Shown here: one piece after another, positions 59,893 to 64,000 of the stretch
Layout of the letters: the number at the start of each line of letters is the position of its first letter
How positions within the stretch are numbered: the stretch's first letter is position 1
NCBI GenBank assembly: GCA_964420985.1
Contig: CAYQUT010000014.1
Span: 3,412-67,411 of the forward strand
Length of the DNA: 64,000 bases
Direction: 5' to 3'
Origin: CAMCTV01 sp964420985
GTDB taxonomy: Bacteria; Bacteroidota; Bacteroidia; Flavobacteriales_D; Sanyastnellaceae
Position numbers and translations under genes: made by a program
Notes under the pieces: model-generated
Told to the model about the DNA's origin: nothing
The model's input: only the letters and a program-made list of their open reading frames with translations
The model's database searches: none

Positions 59893-61206
59893 ATGTCGGC
59901 AAAATTCGAAATCGTAGGAGGTCACAAACTACAAGGTGAGGTCATTCCACAAGGGGCAAAAAATGAAGCGTTACAAATTCTTTGCGCCGTATTGTTAACC
60001 CCTGAGCGTGTCGAAATCTCCAACATCCCTGAGATTATTGATGTATTAAAATTGATTGATCTTTTGCAAGATGTTGGGGTGAAAGTGGAGAAATTGGGTA
60101 AGGGTCATTATGCTTTTGAAGCAGCGGACATTGATTTGAACTATTTAACAACGGCGGAATACAAAACCAAAGCTGCCAAATTACGTGGTTCCATCATGAT
60201 GGTGGGTCCCATGTTGGGTCGTTATGGCGTTGGATACATTCCCAAGCCAGGTGGAGATAAAATTGGAAGACGCCGATTGGATACCCATTTCCAGGGCTTC
60301 ATCAACTTGGGTGCAAAATTTAACTACGACGCCAACGATCATTTTTACAGTGTTGAGGCCAAAGAACTCAAAGGCACTTTTATGCTGTTGGATGAAGCGT
60401 CTGTTACAGGAACAGCCAATATTGTTATGGCTGCTGCTTTGGCGCAAGGCACAACAACAATCTATAACGCAGCGTGTGAACCTTACCTGCAGCAATTGTG
60501 CAAGATGATCAATTCCATGGGCGGAAAAATTGAAGGCATTGGCTCCAATTTATTGATCATTGAGGGAGTAGAAAAATTGAAAGGTTGCAACCACCGTTGC
60601 TTGCCGGATATGATTGAGATTGGCTCTTTCATTGGCATGGCAGCCATGACCCAAGGAGACATCACCATTAAAAATGTTGGCTATCCACATTTGGGGATCA
60701 TCCCAGAAATTTTTAGACGCATGGGCATCCAAATGGAACTGGTCAATGGCGATGACTTGCATATTCCATCGCAAGAACATTATGAAATTGAAAGCTTCAT
60801 TGACGGATCCATCATGACAATTTCCGATGCGCCTTGGCCGGGGTTCACTCCTGACTTAATCTCAATAGCCTTGGTTACCGCTACCCAAGCCAGAGGTTCG
60901 GTCTTGATCCATCAAAAAATGTTTGAAAGCCGATTATTCTTTGTAGATAAATTGATAGATATGGGTGCACAAATTATTTTGTGTGATCCTCACAGAGCAA
61001 CGGTTATTGGACTGGACAGAAAGTCTACCCTCAAAGGCGTAACCATGTCCTCTCCCGATATCAGAGCAGGTGTAGCTTTGCTCATTGCTGCTTTGGGAGC
61101 AAAAGGAAAAAGTGTCATTCAAAACATTGAGCAAATTGATAGAGGCTACCAAGACATCGAAAGTCGCTTAACCGCATTGGGTGCTGAAATTAGAAGAATT
61201 GATTAG
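59893..61206 (+). CDS. murA: UDP-N-acetylglucosamine 1-carboxyvinyltransferase
   Basis: The first committed enzyme of peptidoglycan synthesis, 437 residues, two EPSP-synthase-like domains. Active-site Lys23-Asn24 (GAKNEAL) and the flexible loop at 117-126 (PKPGGDKIGR) are visible. At the loop position where most MurA enzymes have the catalytic Cys attacked by fosfomycin, this protein has Asp122. Other conserved segments are LRGSIMMVGPMLGRYG and PDMIEIGSFIGMAAM. It stands alone, 125 bp from divergent panB and 65 bp from the next gene. Confidence 0.95.
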   Translation: MSAKFEIVGGHKLQGEVIPQGAKNEALQILCAVLLTPERVEISNIPEIIDVLKLIDLLQDVGVKVEKLGKGHYAFEAADIDLNYLTTAEYKTKAAKLRGSIMMVGPMLGRYGVGYIPKPGGDKIGRRRLDTHFQGFINLGAKFNYDANDHFYSVEAKELKGTFMLLDEASVTGTANIVMAAALAQGTTTIYNAACEPYLQQLCKMINSMGGKIEGIGSNLLIIEGVEKLKGCNHRCLPDMIEIGSFIGMAAMTQGDITIKNVGYPHLGIIPEIFRRMGIQMELVNGDDLHIPSQEHYEIESFIDGSIMTISDAPWPGFTPDLISIALVTATQARGSVLIHQKMFESRLFFVDKLIDMGAQIILCDPHRATVIGLDRKSTLKGVTMSSPDIRAGVALLIAALGAKGKSVIQNIEQIDRGYQDIESRLTALGAEIRRID

Positions 61207-61271
61207 TTAAAATGATTTTGGCATCGTCTTTGGCATTGCGAAAATCATTACATTTGAAAAGAATCAAAACC

Positions 61272-61829
61272 ATGAAAAAAATCTTTTTTGCCCTAAGTAT
61301 TGTGATTGTCGGATTAGTAGCCTTGTCCTTCAGATCCAATGTCAACCATTCTGAAACGGTTGTAAAAACCAATAAAATCGGTACAAACATCGGTGACCAA
61401 GCTCCTGAAATTGAAATGGCTGGAATGGATGGTAAGAAAATCAAACTTTCTTCTCTTCGTGGCAAAATGGTTTTGATTGATTTTTGGGCATCATGGTGTG
61501 GTCCTTGCAGAAGAGAGAATCCCAATGTTGTATCAGCATACAACAAATACAATAAAGCCACTTTCAAATCTGCCAAAGGTTTCGAGGTTTTTTCAGTGAG
61601 CTTTGACAAAAGCATGGAGCCATGGAAACAAGCCGTAGAAAAAGATGGTCTTTTATGGAAATACCACGTGAGTGATTTAAAAGGATGGGACAATGCTGCA
61701 GGACAATTGTATGGCGTATCTAGCATTCCGATGAGCTTTTTGATTGATGAAAATGGAATCATCGTGGGAAAAAACTTGAGAGGTATGGAATTGCACATGA
61801 AACTCGACGAGTTTGTAGCCAAATTCTAA
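61272..61829 (+). CDS. TlpA-like thioredoxin-fold protein
   Basis: The ATG at 61272 gives a membrane anchor/signal (MKKIFFALSIVIVGLVALSF); an ATG at 61212 is in frame but has no signal. Residues about 40-186 form an AhpC/TSA-Redoxin-type thioredoxin domain with the redox motif WCGPCR (Cys76, Cys79) and the cis-Pro region GVSSIPMSFLIDENG. TlpA/ResA-like proteins reduce periplasmic disulfides, for example in cytochrome maturation or during thiol stress. It is followed by a terminator and not part of a visible operon. Confidence 0.88.
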   Translation: MKKIFFALSIVIVGLVALSFRSNVNHSETVVKTNKIGTNIGDQAPEIEMAGMDGKKIKLSSLRGKMVLIDFWASWCGPCRRENPNVVSAYNKYNKATFKSAKGFEVFSVSFDKSMEPWKQAVEKDGLLWKYHVSDLKGWDNAAGQLYGVSSIPMSFLIDENGIIVGKNLRGMELHMKLDEFVAKF

Positions 61830-61847
61830 ACTGACTAAAATCTATAG

Positions 61848-61875
61848 ATCCCGACAAATCGTCGGGATTTTTTTT
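61848..61875 (+). terminator. Terminator after TlpA-like gene
   Basis: Perfect 8-bp stem ATCCCGAC / GTCGGGAT with a 5-nt loop, then a run of eight T. Confidence 0.92.
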
Positions 61876-61895
61876 GTCCTTACCTTTGCATCCTG

Positions 61896-61936
61896 TGACA
61901 CTTTGTCGCCATTTCAGCAATGGTCGCAATTTTGCT
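61896..61936 (+). promoter_or_regulatory. Sigma-54-like -24/-12 element and upstream dyad before grpE
   Basis: TGG at 61921-61923 and TTGC at 61932-61935 followed by T keep the exact spacing of TGGCACG-N4-TTGCW. Upstream, TGACA-CTT-TGTCG (61896-61908) is an imperfect dyad that could bind an activator. A second element TACCTTTG (61881-61888) fits the ordinary -7 box. The grpE ATG is at 61960. Confidence 0.5.
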
Positions 61937-61959
61937 AAGCGAGAAAAAAATTGAGCATT

Positions 61960-62532
61960 ATGAATACAGAAAATACAGTTCATCCAGATTCGTTGGAAAA
62001 TGAAAACATCCCTGCATCTGAAACTGAAGTGAATGCAGAAAACGCTCCTGAATCCAATCAAGAGGAAAACAATGCTGCGGAAGGAAATACTGATCAAGAG
62101 CAAGCGGTTCAAGAAGATTGGAAAAACAAGTATTATTATTTGGCGGCAGACTTCGACAACTTCAGGAGGAACCAAGCCAAAGAGAGAAGAGAATTGTTGG
62201 CCACTGCAGCGCAGGGAGTAATCAAAGATTTATTGCCCATATTGGACAATTTTGAAAGAGCCATCAAGGCCAATGAGTCTTTAGAAGACATGCAGGCCAT
62301 CAAAGAAGGATTTGCCTTGATTCATCTTGGTTTAAAAAATGGTTTAGAAAAACATGGTTTAAAGGCCATCGAGAGCAATGGTGAAGTTTTTAATAGTGAC
62401 ATGCATGAAGCCATTGCGCAAATCCCAGCGCCATCAGAAGATTTAAAAGGAAAGATTTTAGATACTGTCGAAAGAGGATACAGTTTAAATGACAAAGTAA
62501 TACGCTACGCGAAAGTGGCGGTAGGAGCATAA
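61960..62532 (+). CDS. grpE: Nucleotide exchange factor GrpE
   Basis: The ATG at 61960 (MNTENTVHPDS) is preferred over TTG at 61951. An acidic, disordered N-terminus (about 1-55) precedes the long helix (WKNKYYYLAADFDNFRRNQ) and the beta-wing domain (GLEKHGLKAIESNGEVFNSD, MHEAIAQIPAP). GrpE releases ADP from DnaK. It is followed by dnaJ after 3 bp; dnaK is elsewhere. The upstream region carries a sigma-54-like element, suggesting stress control. Confidence 0.94.
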   Translation: MNTENTVHPDSLENENIPASETEVNAENAPESNQEENNAAEGNTDQEQAVQEDWKNKYYYLAADFDNFRRNQAKERRELLATAAQGVIKDLLPILDNFERAIKANESLEDMQAIKEGFALIHLGLKNGLEKHGLKAIESNGEVFNSDMHEAIAQIPAPSEDLKGKILDTVERGYSLNDKVIRYAKVAVGA

Positions 62533-62535
62533 ACC

Positions 62536-63639
62536 ATGGCTAAAAGAGATTATTACGAGGTACTGGGCGTTTCCAAGGGAGCTAGTGAAGCTGACATCAA
62601 GAAGGCTTACCGTCAATTGGCCATTAAATATCATCCGGATAAAAATCCTGATGATGCCAGTGCGGAAGACAAGTTCAAAGAAGCAGCAGAAGCCTATGAA
62701 ATATTGAGCGATCCTGAGAAGAAAGCGCGCTACGACCAATTTGGTCACGCTGGAATGGGCGGAGGATTTGGTGGCGGCGGCGGCGGCATGAACATGGACG
62801 ACATATTCTCCAATTTCGGGGACATCTTCGGTCAAGCCTTCGGTGGAGGAAGAAGCAGTGGAGGCAGCCGAAGAGTCAAAGGAAGCAACCTGCGCATCAA
62901 AGTAAAATTAAACCTAGAAGAGATTGCTTTTGGCGTTACCAAGAAAGTGAAAGTCTTTAAAATGGTAAATGCCGAAGGTGTCAGCTACGATACCTGCGGA
63001 ACGTGCAAAGGAAGTGGACAGATACGCAGGGTGCAGCAAACCATTTTGGGCGCGATGCAAACCGCCACTACTTGTCACGTTTGTAACGGTACTGGAAAAT
63101 CCATCAAGAGCAAGCCAAAAGATGCAGATGCTAATGGGCAGAAGAGAGAAGAGGAATTGATTGAAATCAACATTCCGGCAGGTGTTGGTGAAGGCATGAC
63201 ATTGAATGTTTCTGGAAAAGGAAATGCAGGACCCTTTGGTGGAGTTCCTGGAGACTTGTTGGTTCAGATTGAAGAAGAAGAACACACATTGCTTAAGAGA
63301 GATGGTATCAATTTATACCATGACTTGTACATCAATTTTGCAGATGCTGCATTGGGTGCATCCGTTGAGGTGCCATTGGTAAAAGGAAAAGCGCAAATCA
63401 AGATTGACGCAGGAACGCAAAGTGGAAAAATATTAAGATTAAAAGGAAAAGGGTTGCCAGAGGTCAATGGATACGGGCATGGCGATTTGTTGGTAAACAT
63501 CAATGTATGGACACCACAAAAGTTGAATAATGAGGAGAAGGAAATACTCGAGAAATTGAGAAATGCAGAACATTTTCAACCAGCTCCAGGCAGCAAGGAC
63601 AAGTCCTTTTTTCATCGAGTAAGGGAGATGTTTTCTTAA
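62536..63639 (+). CDS. dnaJ: Chaperone protein DnaJ with half a zinc-finger domain
   Basis: A 367-residue co-chaperone of DnaK. J domain 1-70 with HPD at 33-35, Gly-rich linker (70-105), central zinc region, and two C-terminal substrate-binding beta domains. Only two C-x2-C-x-G-x-G units are present (C154/C157 and C180/C183). These correspond to units 2 and 3 of the canonical four, which form zinc site II; units 1 and 4 (zinc site I) are absent. I recall that flavobacterial DnaJ often looks like this. Operon with grpE; terminator 25 bp after the stop. Confidence 0.94.
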   Translation: MAKRDYYEVLGVSKGASEADIKKAYRQLAIKYHPDKNPDDASAEDKFKEAAEAYEILSDPEKKARYDQFGHAGMGGGFGGGGGGMNMDDIFSNFGDIFGQAFGGGRSSGGSRRVKGSNLRIKVKLNLEEIAFGVTKKVKVFKMVNAEGVSYDTCGTCKGSGQIRRVQQTILGAMQTATTCHVCNGTGKSIKSKPKDADANGQKREEELIEINIPAGVGEGMTLNVSGKGNAGPFGGVPGDLLVQIEEEEHTLLKRDGINLYHDLYINFADAALGASVEVPLVKGKAQIKIDAGTQSGKILRLKGKGLPEVNGYGHGDLLVNINVWTPQKLNNEEKEILEKLRNAEHFQPAPGSKDKSFFHRVREMFS

Positions 63640-63663
63640 CTTACTTCCAGTACAATATTGAAC

Positions 63664-63690
63664 AAAAAAGCGCCCATTGGGCGCTTTTGA
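63664..63690 (+). terminator. Terminator after dnaJ
   Basis: The stem AAAAGCGCCC / GGGCGCTTTT with a 3-nt loop, followed by T-rich sequence. Confidence 0.9.
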
Positions 63691-63783
63691 TTTTTATATG
63701 ATTATGGTTGTGTAATTCTTTTTTTCTATTAATTTTATTATTATATGTATGTATATACATAATATTGCATACAAATAGATAAT

Positions 63784-64000
63784 ATGAAGCAAATTCTCAC
63801 CGCCCTCGTTGTTCTTTTTTTCATGGGAAACATCAAAGCGCAAAGCTTCCATTCTGAATTAACGGAAAATTTATCGAACGATTATGTGACCATAAAAATA
63901 TGGGACTCCAAAAAAGGATCTAAATACCAAGAGGATCAGGCTCATAAAGATGCTATTTCCATTCTATTGTATTCAGGACTTGCAACTAATAATGAAGCAC
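63784..64000 (+). CDS. Secreted protein, 3' end outside window
   Basis: An open frame from ATG 63784 to the window end without a stop (72 codons visible). It starts with a signal peptide (MKQILTALVVLFFMGNIKAQ) and continues SFHSELTENLSNDYVTIKIW. I do not recognise the family. The 100 bp upstream are very AT-rich, with TATGTATGTATATACATA near 63750, which contains a short palindrome and could hold the promoter. Confidence 0.65.
   Translation, partial: MKQILTALVVLFFMGNIKAQSFHSELTENLSNDYVTIKIWDSKKGSKYQEDQAHKDAISILLYSGLATNNEA

Noticed and set aside
61190..61822. 210-codon minus-strand frame
   Set aside because: Antisense to the TlpA-like gene, which has WCGPC and a signal peptide.
1..64000. tRNA, rRNA and riboswitch genes
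   Set aside because: No cloverleaf with T-loop consensus or rRNA-like conserved blocks were found by reading; a dedicated covariance search was not possible.

Overview
The window is 64 kb of AT-rich chromosome (about 40-43 % GC by eye) from a member of the Bacteroidota, most likely class Flavobacteriia or a close relative. Supporting marks are gldB and gldC (gliding and type IX secretion), proteins with a T9SS C-terminal sorting domain, a TonB-dependent receptor with a carboxypeptidase-regulatory N-terminus, PD40/OmpA and DUF349 proteins, fused E1 alpha-beta dehydrogenase subunits, and promoters of the form TTG-N17..23-TAnnTTTG. No rRNA, tRNA, CRISPR array, integrase or transposase was seen.

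Layout. 1-10.7 kb: a 5'-truncated SpoIIE-type phosphatase, an outer-membrane protein plus nadE facing gldB-gldC, a lipoprotein coupled to an 18-residue-repeat protein, an MFS sugar transporter, and a pair of M16 peptidases. 10.8-22.2 kb: ftsE, two glycosyltransferases, a DnaQ-like exonuclease, a TPR/PD40/OmpA envelope protein, a dihydrolipoyl acyltransferase (E2), a PDZ-hydrolase, an AraC regulator, a WG-repeat protein and an ElaA-type acetyltransferase. 22.2-37.7 kb, nearly all on the plus strand: an ABC-F ATPase, sucA, mfd, hldD, a pterin synthase with folE, a Bax-inhibitor-1 membrane protein, pabB, tilS, a DUF349 protein, and recX on the minus strand. 37.7-46 kb: a structured intergenic repeat, kup, a 1705-residue T9SS surface protein with 13 Cys/Asp repeats, and two DUF1573 proteins. 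46-49.8 kb is the accessory part: an AbiEii-type toxin-antitoxin pair, two secreted proteins, a lone PD-(D/E)XK nuclease-like protein and an XRE regulator. 49.8-57.6 kb, minus strand: a T9SS-sorted hydrolase-like protein, a TonB receptor, fused E1 alpha/beta and trxB. 57.7-58.2 kb is a heptanucleotide repeat locus. 58.2-64 kb: an RluA-type synthase, panB, murA, a TlpA-like protein, grpE-dnaJ, and a gene cut by the window end.

How genes work together. The E1 at 54.3 kb and the E2 at 16.4 kb could belong to one branched-chain-type complex, and sucA supplies the 2-oxoglutarate E1. folE, the pterin synthase and pabB supply pterin and folate precursors. grpE-dnaJ is the DnaK co-chaperone operon and carries a sigma-54-like promoter. 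The TonB receptor and the T9SS-sorted hydrolase-like protein share an ATGA overlap and probably act on one substrate at the cell surface.

No clearly new multi-gene system stands out. The best leads are the toxin-antitoxin promoter, whose two palindromes overlap the -33 and -7 boxes, with near-identical hairpins flanking the cassette; the heptamer locus, which has replaced the 3' end of the RluA-type gene; the TonB/T9SS pair whose hydrolase lacks the serine nucleophile; and the hairpin 11 nt before the exonuclease start codon.
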